Positions 9,191 to 17,389 of a DNA stretch of 64,000 nt are shown in pieces. Numbering within the stretch: the first letter of the stretch is position 1; every line of letters starts with the position of its first letter. Origin of the DNA: Shinella zoogloeoides (lineage in GTDB: Bacteria; Pseudomonadota; Alphaproteobacteria; Rhizobiales; Rhizobiaceae); NCBI RefSeq assembly GCF_033705735.1, contig NZ_CP131131.1, positions 1,426,001 to 1,490,000 on the forward strand, in the 5' to 3' direction. The translations under genes were made by a program, and so were the position numbers. The notes under the pieces are model-generated. The model saw only the letters and a list, made by a program, of their open reading frames with translations, ran no database searches and was not told the origin of the DNA.

Positions 9191-10059
9191 TCGGCACGAG
9201 CCGCAGGGCCTTCCTCGCCGGCGTGGCGGCGCTGCTCGCCGCGCCGCGTCTGGCCAGTGCGGCCATGGCGACAAGGGTCGTCACGCTCGAATGGACGGCG
9301 ACGGAGATCGCGCTCTCGCTGGGGCTGCGCCCCGTCGGCGTCGCGGAACTCGACGCCTATCGCAACTGGGTCGCGGTGGAGAATGAAGGGCTGGCGGCTG
9401 CGGTGGATGTCGGCCGGCGCCAGCAGCCGAGCATGGAGGCGATCCGCAAGCTTTCACCCGATCTCATCCTCTCCTCCCGCTTCCGGCATCAGGCCCTGCG
9501 GGAAAAGCTCGCCGCACTCGCACCGACGGAACTCCTCGACGACCAGCCGGCGGACGGCGACATGCTGGCGGCCGTCTATGCCGGCGTGCGCCAGGCCGGC
9601 AAGGCGCTCGGCCGCGAGGATGCCGCGGCAGCGCTTCTTTCCGGGTTCGATGAACGCGTGGCCGCGTTGAAGGACAAGGTGCGCGCCGGCAATGCCGGCC
9701 GGAAGCTCGTCGTTGCGCAGCCCCTGCCAGGTACCCCTCGCCTTCGCGTCTTCTCGTCCAATGCCGCCATCGCGCAGCTTCTCGACAGGATCGGCTTTCC
9801 GCCAGGCCTTTCCCTGCCGCCGCAGCCCTTCGGCTTCACCGCGATCGACCTGGAGGGCCTCGCCGCTCTCGACGGGGAGACGATTCTGGTCCTGCTTTCC
9901 GACAGCGTTCCACAGGAACTGGCGGAATCCGCGCTCTGGCCGATGCTGCCGGTCGTCGCCGCCGGCAAGGTCATCACGGCGGGCGCTGCGAACTGGCCCT
10001 TCGGTTCCGTCGCGGCCCTCACCCGGATGATGGACACCATCGCCGGAAAGCTTGCCTGA
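9184..10059 (+). CDS. Iron-siderophore periplasmic binding protein (FhuD-like), Tat exported
   Basis: A 291-residue substrate-binding protein of the helical-backbone (TroA/FecB/FhuD) class. The N-terminus carries a twin-arginine signal, SRRAFLAGVAALLAAPRLASA, so it is probably exported folded by Tat. The body has the typical start RVVTLEWTATEIALSLGLRPVGVAE and PDLILSSRFRH region. The ATG overlaps the receptor stop, and the gene is followed 14 nt later by fhuF, making a receptor-FhuD-FhuF operon that complements FhuC and FhuB across the divergent promoter. FhuD from E. coli is also a Tat-type iron binding protein, which strengthens the ferric hydroxamate assignment. Confidence 0.85.
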   Translation: MVIGTSRRAFLAGVAALLAAPRLASAAMATRVVTLEWTATEIALSLGLRPVGVAELDAYRNWVAVENEGLAAAVDVGRRQQPSMEAIRKLSPDLILSSRFRHQALREKLAALAPTELLDDQPADGDMLAAVYAGVRQAGKALGREDAAAALLSGFDERVAALKDKVRAGNAGRKLVVAQPLPGTPRLRVFSSNAAIAQLLDRIGFPPGLSLPPQPFGFTAIDLEGLAALDGETILVLLSDSVPQELAESALWPMLPVVAAGKVITAGAANWPFGSVAALTRMMDTIAGKLA

Positions 10060-10073
10060 GAAAGCGGGACGCG

Positions 10074-10826
10074 ATGCAGCAGCCGGATGCCTTGAAGGCC
10101 TTCCTCGCGAAGATGTCCGCCTTCGGCGTGCAGACGGCGCTCCTCCCGCTCGCCCATGACAGCCTGCCCTTGTCCGCCCTTCTGGAAAGGGACCGTCTTG
10201 CGGAGACGCTCGGCAGATACGGCCGTCGCTACGGGCAGGGGCAGGAACGCCGCGCCGTCGCCACGCAATGGTCGAAGCATTATTTCCTGCAGGTCGTGAC
10301 GCCCGTTCTCGCCGCGGCAATCCTCATCGACTGGCGGCTGCCGCTTCCCCTGGAGACGACAGCGCTGGATATCAATGCCGAAGGTGCGATCATGGCCCTT
10401 CGCGTTTCGTCCTACGGCAAGGCTGTCGCCCCCTCCCCCGGCACCGACCGTTTCTCGTTCCTGACGCAGGCGCATCTGCCCTTCGTCGTCGATGCGATCA
10501 GCCAGGCCAGCGGGCTTTCCCGTCATGTCCTATGGAGCAATGCCGGCAATCTCTTCGAAGGCGTTGCACGGCGGCTGGAGGCCGTTGCCCCGGAAGGCTC
10601 CGCCGGCATCCGCGACGCCAGGGCCCTCATGGAGACCAGCCATCTGGAGGATGGGACGCGCAATCCGCTATACCGCCCCATCCTCTATCTCGATGAAGCA
10701 CAAACCATCCGCAAGCGCCGCGTCTGCTGCGCCCGCTACCTCATTCCATCTCTCGGCTTCTGTCGAACATGTCCAAGTCCCTTGATGCAGGAAAACGCTG
10801 CCGGACATATCGATGCCCGCTCGTAG
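10074..10826 (+). CDS. fhuF: Siderophore-iron reductase FhuF
   Basis: A 250-residue cytoplasmic ferric-siderophore reductase. The C-terminus has the family's unusual [2Fe-2S] ligand set, Cys-Cys at residues 218-219, then ten residues, then Cys230 and Cys233 (CC-x10-C-x2-C). An upstream Trp-Ser-Lys-His-Tyr region and the central LDINAEG segment also fit FhuF. It releases iron from imported hydroxamate siderophores by reduction. It is the third gene of the receptor operon. The C-terminus runs about 20 residues past the last Cys, and the final bases overlap a short frame resembling a RidA tail. Confidence 0.9.
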   Translation: MQQPDALKAFLAKMSAFGVQTALLPLAHDSLPLSALLERDRLAETLGRYGRRYGQGQERRAVATQWSKHYFLQVVTPVLAAAILIDWRLPLPLETTALDINAEGAIMALRVSSYGKAVAPSPGTDRFSFLTQAHLPFVVDAISQASGLSRHVLWSNAGNLFEGVARRLEAVAPEGSAGIRDARALMETSHLEDGTRNPLYRPILYLDEAQTIRKRRVCCARYLIPSLGFCRTCPSPLMQENAAGHIDARS

Positions 10827-10947
10827 TGGCCGCTTCTTCAAGAAGCCCTACCCGGTCCGCTGCGCCGTCGGCATCAGCGCCCTCGCCATCGAAGGCATGC
10901 GCGTCGAGGTGACGGCGATGGCGATGGCGATGAAGATCGCTGGTTGA
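10813..10947 (+). pseudogene. Possible RidA-family C-terminal remnant (44 codons)
   Basis: A short frame overlapping the last 14 nt of fhuF encodes FFKKPYPVRCAVGISALAI followed by EGMRVEVTAMAM. From memory this matches the C-terminal strand-helix of RidA/YjgF imine deaminases (PYPVR..VG...L..G..VEV.A.A). In this frame a stop lies ten codons upstream of the ATG, so the N-terminal two thirds of a RidA domain is missing. It is either a relic of a deleted ridA gene or a chance short ORF. A homology search would decide. Confidence 0.35.
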
Positions 10948-11040
10948 AGGGTTTTAACAGATCCTTCGCCCCGAACGGCCAGCGGTGCCAGCCATCGCGC
11001 TGAGGGATCGGTTACTTCTGCGGCATTACATGATGCAAAA

Positions 11041-11074
11041 GCCCCGAGACCCATCGGTTCTCGGGGCTTTTTTT
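11041..11074 (+). terminator. Rho-independent terminator after the fhuF region
   Basis: Arms GCCCCGAGA (11041-11049) and TCTCGGGGC (11059-11067) form a 9-bp stem with a 9-nt loop, followed directly by seven T residues. A run of four A precedes it. It closes the receptor-fhuD-fhuF transcription unit. It is the best textbook terminator in the window. Confidence 0.85.
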
Positions 11075-11139
11075 GTTTTGGTTGCAGGAAGGGAGAGAGG
11101 CATTTTCCGGTTGACAAGCCGGGGCAAATCGCCGCTTCG

Positions 11140-11988
11140 ATGACTCATTATATTCTTCAAAATATAGCGATGGTAATGTTTCGACCTATCGAAATCATAC
11201 TCTCCCAAGGCAGGATCGGCGACCGCACCAGCGGGGCGATACCGGGCGCGGCGGCGCTTGCCCATGCTCTCTCCCATAGACACACATTGCCGATGACGAC
11301 GCTCGGCAACCCGGCGCCGCCGTGCATCGACAATTGGGACCGGGCCCTTGAAGGGGCAGAACAGACGCTGCATGAGCTTGCTCATGCCGTCGAGCAGAGC
11401 CTGTCGGCCAAGCGGCTGCCGCTTGTTATTGCGAACACGTGCTCGGCGAGCCTGGCGACGCTGCCGGCCGCGACGCGCCAGCTCGATAACCTTGCGGTGC
11501 TCTGGATCGACGCGCATGGCGATTTCAACACCCCTGAAACGACGGCATCCGGTTATCTCGGTGGAATGGCTCTCTCAGGGGCGAGCGGCATCTGGAACAC
11601 CGGGCATGGTGGCGGTGTGACGCCCGAACGCACGCTTCTGATCGGAGCGCGCGATATCGATCCTTCGGAGGCCACCCTGCTTCAAACGGCGGGGATACGG
11701 GTCATTTCGCCCACCGAGGCCATCGGCGCCGATATCGCCCGACGGATCGGGAGCGCCCCGGTCTGGATCCACATCGACTGGGATGTCCTTGAACCCGGCT
11801 TTGTTCCTGCAGCCTATCGAATTGAAGGCGGCTTTTTGCCCGACGAATTGCAGGCCATTCTCGCCACGATCCCGGCATCGCAAATCGCGGGAATCGAGTT
11901 GGCGGAACTGGAGTTGCCGGACGATCCCGTTGCGGCGGAGCGAGCCGTCCACACAGCCATGGCAACTGTTGCCACGCTGTTCGGCTGA
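11140..11988 (+). CDS. Arginase/ureohydrolase-family protein with a Cys at the first metal-ligand position
   Basis: A 282-residue arginase-fold protein. The manganese motifs IDAHGD (residues 123-128) and HIDWDVLEP (D213, D215) are present, but the usual GGDHS motif reads ANTCS, so the first metal-binding His is Cys101. The gene therefore belongs to an uncharacterised branch of the arginase/agmatinase/formiminoglutamase family, and its substrate cannot be assigned. The start is uncertain: Met residues at codons 11 and 13 are alternatives and no start has a strong ribosome site. It lies alone on the plus strand after the terminator of the fhu operon. Confidence 0.78.
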   Translation: MTHYILQNIAMVMFRPIEIILSQGRIGDRTSGAIPGAAALAHALSHRHTLPMTTLGNPAPPCIDNWDRALEGAEQTLHELAHAVEQSLSAKRLPLVIANTCSASLATLPAATRQLDNLAVLWIDAHGDFNTPETTASGYLGGMALSGASGIWNTGHGGGVTPERTLLIGARDIDPSEATLLQTAGIRVISPTEAIGADIARRIGSAPVWIHIDWDVLEPGFVPAAYRIEGGFLPDELQAILATIPASQIAGIELAELELPDDPVAAERAVHTAMATVATLFG

Positions 11989-12002
11989 CCCTCATCGATC
12001 AA

Positions 12003-12125
12003 TCAGCAAACCGCCTGCACCGTCCCCGTTTCGGTGCGGCTGTCGAATGCCACTTCGATCCTGCGTTCGATATCGGCTTCCATGGCTGGCACCCCTTGCA
12101 TCAAAGTCGGCACAAGATCGCGCAT
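12003..12125 (-). CDS. Short 40-codon frame, possible gene relic
   Basis: The frame encodes MRDLVPTLMQGVPAM followed by an acidic helix-like tail (EADIERRIEVAFDSR) and ends TVQAVC. Third-position GC is high, as in real genes here, but no family is recognised and there is no clear ribosome site. It sits between convergent arginase and Ldh genes. It may be the tail of a lost gene, or chance. Confidence 0.2.
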   Translation of the reverse strand: MRDLVPTLMQGVPAMEADIERRIEVAFDSRTETGTVQAVC

Positions 12126-12177
12126 CCTGCTGCGAACGGGGGGCTGTCATTCGATGCGATGCACCAACCGCGATCGT

Positions 12178-13185
12178 TCACTTCTCGATCAAATCGCGGA
12201 TACGTTCAAGAAGGACCGCGGAAACCGCGATGCCTTCCCGGTCGCTCGCCTCTCGCATGCGATAACGCCGATCGCCCGGCAGACGCGCATTCTGGTCGGA
12301 AAAGCCGGAAAACAGGGATTCCGCACCTTCATCAGCGGCAGCGCCGCCGATGATATCCGGCGAAAAGGCCAGCAGAAGCTCACCATGACACGGCGCGGCA
12401 TTGGCACCCTGATCGAAATGCTGCGATTGGCGGCTCGTGCGATCACCGATCAGGGGACCGGCCATCAGCTCAATCATGGTCGCGATTGCAGACCCCTTGT
12501 GACCGCCGAAGGGAAGCATCGCCCCCGCCAGAACCTCGGCCGGATCGGTCGTGGGCTCACCCTGCAGGTTCACGCCCCAGCTATCGGGAATCTCCTTGCC
12601 GGCGTTGCGGTGCATGGCGATATCGGCACGGGACGCGGCGGAGGTCGCGAAATCGAAAACATAAGGCGGCCTGCCCTTTCGCGGCCAGGCGAAGGCCAGC
12701 GGATTGGTGCCCAACAGTCCTTTCGTTCCGCCTGCCGGCGCGACCCAGGCGTGGGTGGGGTTCATCGAGAGGCCGACGAGACCGGCCTCGGCGACCCGCT
12801 CGACCAGCGGCCACAAGGCTGTCGAATGGAATCCGTTCGTGACGGCAAGCAAACCAATTCCGACCTTGCCGGCCTTTTCGATCAAGGCCTCGATCCCTCT
12901 TTCGGCAGCCAGGCACGAAAAGCCGAATTGAGCATCGATCCGAACAACCGCCGGAGAAACGCTCTCCGGGGCGGGGTCGGCGTGCTTGTTGAAACGCGGA
13001 TGCATCATCGTGTCCAGCGTTCCCGGCAAGCGCTGCAGGCCGTGAGACAAGCTGCCATCGCGCTGGGAAGCCGCGAGAATCCCCGCCAGACAATGGGCCT
13101 GTGGCGCATTGAGGCCATGGGAGAGTAGAAAGCCTGTCGCCAAAGCAGCCAGGTCGTTTTCCGGTAGCCTGATGTCGCGTGGCAT
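12178..13185 (-). CDS. Ldh-family (malate/L-lactate/ureidoglycolate dehydrogenase-type) oxidoreductase
   Basis: A 335-residue NAD(P)H-dependent oxidoreductase of the Ldh_2 (YlbC/AllD/DpkA) family. The catalytic SHG motif is at residues 47-49, followed by the cofactor-binding VTNGFHST, the N-P-T-H-AWVAP strand and the FDFATSAASR segment typical of the family. Relatives reduce 2-oxo acids or cyclic imino acids such as delta1-piperideine-2-carboxylate. The start at 13185 has AGGA 9 nt upstream; the same frame runs far upstream but with no ribosome site and arginine-rich, non-coding-like sequence. It is a single gene facing the arginase-like gene, which hints at amino-acid or purine breakdown without proving it. 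Confidence 0.82.
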   Translation of the reverse strand: MPRDIRLPENDLAALATGFLLSHGLNAPQAHCLAGILAASQRDGSLSHGLQRLPGTLDTMMHPRFNKHADPAPESVSPAVVRIDAQFGFSCLAAERGIEALIEKAGKVGIGLLAVTNGFHSTALWPLVERVAEAGLVGLSMNPTHAWVAPAGGTKGLLGTNPLAFAWPRKGRPPYVFDFATSAASRADIAMHRNAGKEIPDSWGVNLQGEPTTDPAEVLAGAMLPFGGHKGSAIATMIELMAGPLIGDRTSRQSQHFDQGANAAPCHGELLLAFSPDIIGGAAADEGAESLFSGFSDQNARLPGDRRYRMREASDREGIAVSAVLLERIRDLIEK

Positions 13186-13412
13186 CTTGTCGTTTCCTGC
13201 ATTCGAGACGGTCCATTCGACAACAGGTCGAGCGGGGTTTCGTCGGTGTACTCGCCGAGGCGGACAATCTCCAGCACCGAAATCCTCGCCTCCACGCCGA
13301 TCACGGCTTTTTCGGTCCCCGGCGTGATCCGGGGGACCGCCCTTCCTGGCCTTCATCGATGACGACGAGGCCATGCAGACAGAGGTCGAAGCCGTCCGGC
13401 GCGCGGTCACCT

Positions 13413-14546
13413 TCAAGCGAGCCGGACGCAGTCCCGTCCTTCCGCCTTCGCTCGGTACAGCGCTCGATCGGCGCGGTTCAATAGATCGACCAGATCCTCG
13501 CCAGTTGCCGCAATGGCAACTCCGAAACTCGACGTCGCACCATGCCCGTCCGGGAGCATGTCAAGCGCCCCGTCCTTGAAACTGGACCGAACGGTCTCGG
13601 CGAAATCATGCGCGGCGGCGGCTTGCACCGACGGGAGCAGTATCACGAACTCCTCGCCGCCATGGCGCCCGATGATCGCTCCCTCGGGAGCTTTCGCTTT
13701 GAGGGTCTTGGCGAAGGACTGGATAACCCGATCGCCACTTCCATGCCCGAACCGGTCGTTGATGACCTTAAAATGATCCAGATCGCCGAGGATCAGCGCG
13801 ACCTTCGTCTGGGTCGTTTGCCGCGCAAGCGCATCACGCGCGCGAAGTTCAAAACCTCGACGATTGAACAGCCCGGACAACGCATCGGTCTCCGCCTCAG
13901 CCCGAATTCCATCCATGACATCGACAGCGATGATCGCGAAAATCGCGACCCCCAACGTGGAGCAAATGAGTGCATCCGAAATCGACACGATCAGCCAGTA
14001 TGTGCTCTCAACCTCCAGGCTCGCAATGCCGGGAATCTGGAACGCAAAAGGCCGTGAAAGGAAAATCAGGCAGGAAACAGAAACGAGGCCAAAAAGCAGT
14101 TGCTCAACCGGCGTCCGCGCAGGCCGCCTGGCAACATCGACCAGCATCAAAAGGCAAATCGCCGCTGCTCCCCAATTGAGAATGACAGCCCTGGCCTGCA
14201 GGTTCGGCTCTACGAACAGGAAGAAGTACAGCACGGCAAGCGTCACCACCCCGATGAGAGTTAACGCGCCGTACCAGGGCGTTTGCGCATAACGCCGGGA
14301 AAGCGCGATGGACAGCAGCATCATCGACAACAGGATCAGCGCATTTGCAACCTGCCGCAAAACTGGTGCCTGCTCGGAAAAGGCGAAATAGAGTGCGCCA
14401 AAGCACAAAACCCTCACCGCATATGCAAGAGCAAAAATGGCGATGTAGTCGAGCTGGCGCTGACGCCGCCACAGCACGAGCAATGACATGCAGTATATTG
14501 CAGACATTGCCGGATTCAGAAGTGCGATAACGCTTTCGTAGCTCAT
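13413..14546 (-). CDS. Membrane-bound diguanylate cyclase (GGDEF domain)
   Basis: A 377-residue protein with about seven predicted N-terminal transmembrane helices (residues 1-210) and a C-terminal GGDEF domain (about 215-375). The active site reads RHGGEEF with GGEEF at 296-300, a functional variant, and LGDLDHFKVINDRFGHGSGD supplies the metal and base contacts. It should make c-di-GMP. The RxxD inhibitory site expected five residues before GGEEF is absent (KAPE instead), so product feedback may be lacking. The membrane part resembles generic 7TM or MHYT-like sensing regions but I cannot name a ligand. It stands alone. Confidence 0.88.
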   Translation of the reverse strand: MSYESVIALLNPAMSAIYCMSLLVLWRRQRQLDYIAIFALAYAVRVLCFGALYFAFSEQAPVLRQVANALILLSMMLLSIALSRRYAQTPWYGALTLIGVVTLAVLYFFLFVEPNLQARAVILNWGAAAICLLMLVDVARRPARTPVEQLLFGLVSVSCLIFLSRPFAFQIPGIASLEVESTYWLIVSISDALICSTLGVAIFAIIAVDVMDGIRAEAETDALSGLFNRRGFELRARDALARQTTQTKVALILGDLDHFKVINDRFGHGSGDRVIQSFAKTLKAKAPEGAIIGRHGGEEFVILLPSVQAAAAHDFAETVRSSFKDGALDMLPDGHGATSSFGVAIAATGEDLVDLLNRADRALYRAKAEGRDCVRLA

Positions 14547-14669
14547 ATCTGGACGACCAGAGCAGCCAATTCCCCACTCCCCGCTTCAAAACAAGGTCAT
14601 ACTGCAGGGATTTGGTAAACCGCCGGTGAGCGTCTTCTCAACCACATTTTTTGCTTCACCGCGTGTCGA

Positions 14670-15596
14670 TCAGCGGGCGGTATAGCTGATGCTCATTGTC
14701 GTGCCGGCAAGCGCACGCTGCGCAAGCTTCTGCGGCTCCAGATCGCCAAGCTCAAGAGGCAGCGGCGTGTCGAAATGGACATCCATCGTGAAGAAGCCGG
14801 TGGGGTTTGGCATATCCTGCACGAAACGAAGCAGCGCTTTCCTAGAGCCGGCATCGATCTGGCTGTCCGGCAGCGCCTCCACGGCTTTTCCCGCGATATC
14901 GCGCAGACGCGCGATATCGACTTCCGGATCGCTCTCGCCGGTTTCAGACGGTTGTGCTGCATAATTGGCGAGGGTTGGCAGGGCCACGCTTTCCCACAGG
15001 CCCTGATTATCCAGGCGCAAGCGCAGATGCGTGAGCGTTGCCGTGGGATTGGCTGCGAGCGTGGCAACCGACGAGCCGACCGGCACATTGATTTCAGCCG
15101 AGAAGGAAGCCTTGCCGAGTTTGGTGCTGCTGATCTCCGCATTCTGTATGTGCAGGTAGCCAGTCTGTGCATTGAAGCGATAGGATGCAGCGAAATCCAG
15201 CGGCCATTGCTGGACGGAACTGATGTAGTTCGACATCTTGCTGCTGGTTTGCAGCGCCAGGCGAGCGCCATCGACCACGATGCGTCCCCATTGCGGCGGA
15301 CTGCCGCTCAGGTCGGGCGCGTCGGACAAATAATCCTGCAATCGGTCGAGTTCGATGACAAGCCGCTCCGTCTTCCAACCCATCATGCTCATGGCCTGAT
15401 AGACGCTGTTCGAAACGATGCAGCCGTCCGGTATTTCCCTTACGGCGAAGCCTTCACCGGGCTTGAGAATATCGATTCCCTTCAGGAACTCCTCGCACCG
15501 ATTGAGCGGCATATCGTCCGAAACCGGTTCCGGTGCCTGGGCAAATGCCGAAGTGGCGGCGATACAAACAAGAGCGGAAGAAAGAACGGAACGCAT
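14670..15596 (-). CDS. Exported protein of unknown function
   Basis: A 308-residue protein with a clear Sec signal peptide (MRSVLSSALVCIAATSAFAQ) and no other membrane segment, so it is probably periplasmic. It has two Cys residues near the mature N-terminus (NRCEEFLKG and DGCIVSN) that could form a disulfide, and otherwise alternating beta-rich sequence. I do not recognise the family. The start at the ATG in 15596 is preferred; an in-frame TTG five codons earlier has GGAG upstream and is an alternative. It is a single gene between the diguanylate cyclase and the broken FAH gene on the same strand. Confidence 0.65.
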   Translation of the reverse strand: MRSVLSSALVCIAATSAFAQAPEPVSDDMPLNRCEEFLKGIDILKPGEGFAVREIPDGCIVSNSVYQAMSMMGWKTERLVIELDRLQDYLSDAPDLSGSPPQWGRIVVDGARLALQTSSKMSNYISSVQQWPLDFAASYRFNAQTGYLHIQNAEISSTKLGKASFSAEINVPVGSSVATLAANPTATLTHLRLRLDNQGLWESVALPTLANYAAQPSETGESDPEVDIARLRDIAGKAVEALPDSQIDAGSRKALLRFVQDMPNPTGFFTMDVHFDTPLPLELGDLEPQKLAQRALAGTTMSISYTAR

Positions 15597-15889
15597 TTTA
15601 TCAGGTCTCAAAAAATCATCTCCATAAAGGTGCGGGACCGATTTTACCCGAAGGATGTGCCGCGACGAAAGACGAGCTCCTGATTTTTGCTGGATTGCTC
15701 CCCTGATCAGAAATTACGTGGCCCGCGCCTTGGATGAGGGGCACCGTTACAGGGAGACACCTGCAGGGGACGGGTATCGAGGAGAGTTGGACGACCATGA
15801 ACGCCAAGCCAGCGCTGGCGAAGCGCGGGACGGGCGAAACGATGTGGGCCTATCAATGGCCCAACGCCTTCACGCGCTGCTCGGCCGTG

Positions 15890-16580
15890 TCACGCTACAA
15901 CCCGATTGCGCAGCCCGCCGAGCCCCGCGATCGTGATTTCCACGACGTCTCCCGGAACGAGGCGCCCCACTCCGGATGGCGTTCCCGTATAGACGAGATC
16001 GCCGGCCTTCAGTTCGACCAGGCGGGAAAGCGCGGCGATGATCTCCGGCAGGGTCCAGATCATCTGTAAAACATCGCCGGACTGGCGCAGCGTTCCATTG
16101 ACGTGCAGACGGATGTCTCCGCTCGCCGGATGACCGATGCGCGCAACAGGGTGGATAGGGCCGCAAACGGCGGAGCCGTCGAACCCCTTGGCCATCGTCC
16201 AGGGGCGACCGAGCTTCTTGGCCTCGGCCTGGATGTCACGCCGGGTGAGGTCGTTGCCGATCGCATAACCCCACACGCGGTCCAGCGGCGGCCGCATCGA
16301 TATTGCGGCCGCCGCTGCCGAGCGCTGCCACCAGCTCCGCTTCGTGCTCCAACTGCCCGGTGCAACTCGGATAGGGAATGTCCGCTTCTCCCACGATCAG
16401 GGCGTCCGCCGGCTTGTCGAAGAAGAAGGGCGGCTCGCGGTCGGGATCATGACCCATTTCGCGCGCATGGTCGGCATAGTTGCGCCCGACGCAGAAGATG
16501 CGCCGCACGGGAAAGTGTGCCGTGGAGCCGGCAACGGGCAGGCTCACCACCGGGGGCGGGTCGATGACATAGTCGCTCAT
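15890..16580 (-). pseudogene. Fumarylacetoacetate hydrolase-family gene with a frameshift
   Basis: The N-terminal half starts at 16580 (MSDYVIDPPPVV) and carries FCVGRNYADHAREMG, FFFDKPADAL and the metal-binding HEAELV. The C-terminal half continues in another frame with LDRVWGYAIGNDLTRRDIQ, KGFDGSAVCGP and VYTGTPSGVGRLVPGD. The two halves join at about 16275-16295 in a run of GCGGCCGCCGC, where a net shift of one base separates the frames. Together they give a normal FAH-type hydrolase of about 229 residues, close to fumarylpyruvate/acylpyruvate hydrolases. It lies 11 nt downstream of the SDR gene, in one operon. It is either a recent pseudogene or a sequencing error. Confidence 0.8.
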
Positions 16581-16591
16581 GGTTTTCTGCC

Positions 16592-17377
16592 TCAGATATT
16601 GCGCAGCATGCCGCCGTCGACGCGCAGGCTCGTGCCGGTGATGTAGCCCGCACGCCCCGAGCAGAGGAAGCACGCCGCATCGGCGAATTCGCGCGGCGCG
16701 CCGTAGCGCCCCATCGGGATCGTCGCGCGGGAGGCGGCGGCGACCTCCTCCGCCGTCTTGCCGGTCCGCTTGGCGGCGGCGGCATCCAGTTGGTCGACGC
16801 GGTCGGTGTGAATGCGGCCGGGGATAAGGCCGTTGACCGTCACGCCGTCGGCCGCCACTTCAGCGGCGAGCGTCTTCGCCCAGCCGACAAGGGAAAGGCG
16901 CAGCGTGTTGGACAGGCCGAGATTGGGGATCGGCTGCACGACGCCGGAAGACAGAAGCACGAGAATGCGGCCGAAGCGCTGCTCGCGCATATGCGGCAGA
17001 AGGGCCGTGGCGATGCGGATCGGCGCCTCGACCATGGCGCGGAACTGCGGGACGAGGCTGTCCGCCTCCAGCGCGGCCATAGCGCCCGGCGCGGGGCCGC
17101 CACCGTTGAGCACGAGGATGTCGGGCCTGTCGCCGGCCTGTAGCTCTGCAATCGCCTGCTCCACGGCCGCCGGATCGGCAAGGTCCGTAACGAGCGTGGA
17201 GATGCGACCCGGTGCGGACGCCGCAATGGCCGAGCGCACCGGCTCCAGCCGTTCGGCGGAACGGCCGCCGAGAATGACATTGGCGCCTTCGGCGGCGAGG
17301 CTTTCCGCGATGGCCCGGCCAAGGCCGCCTGAAGCGCCGAGCACGAGGGCGGTGCGGCGGCTGAGTTCAAGATCCAT
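16592..17377 (-). CDS. Atypical short-chain dehydrogenase/reductase
   Basis: A 261-residue SDR with a normal cofactor motif, LGASGGLGRAIA (residues 13-24), and LVLNGGGPAPG in place of NNAG. The catalytic YxxxK is not present: the aligned segment NLGLSNTLRLSLVGWAKTL has Ser and Arg at the Tyr and Lys positions. From memory, this GG(P)xPG/LSN.LR pattern marks a divergent SDR subgroup of unknown reaction, so the loss is probably ancestral. The gene lies between the amidotransferase and FAH genes with 12 and 11 nt gaps, so the three are one operon. The fold is sure; oxidoreductase activity is doubtful. Confidence 0.8.
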   Translation of the reverse strand: MDLELSRRTALVLGASGGLGRAIAESLAAEGANVILGGRSAERLEPVRSAIAASAPGRISTLVTDLADPAAVEQAIAELQAGDRPDILVLNGGGPAPGAMAALEADSLVPQFRAMVEAPIRIATALLPHMREQRFGRILVLLSSGVVQPIPNLGLSNTLRLSLVGWAKTLAAEVAADGVTVNGLIPGRIHTDRVDQLDAAAAKRTGKTAEEVAAASRATIPMGRYGAPREFADAACFLCSGRAGYITGTSLRVDGGMLRNI

Positions 17378-17389
17378 GGTTTTCTCCTG

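Noticed and set aside
6899..9274. Minus-strand frame of 791 codons across the TonB receptor
   Set aside because: Antisense shadow of the receptor gene, which has a signal peptide, plug and barrel.
11041..11074. tRNA or small RNA near the hairpin after fhuF
   Set aside because: The structure is a simple stem with T-run; no cloverleaf or anticodon arm could be drawn.
12178..13416. Longer 412-residue version of the Ldh protein
   Set aside because: The extra N-terminal residues are Arg/Ser-rich with no ribosome site, whereas AGGA precedes the ATG at 13185 and family proteins begin there.
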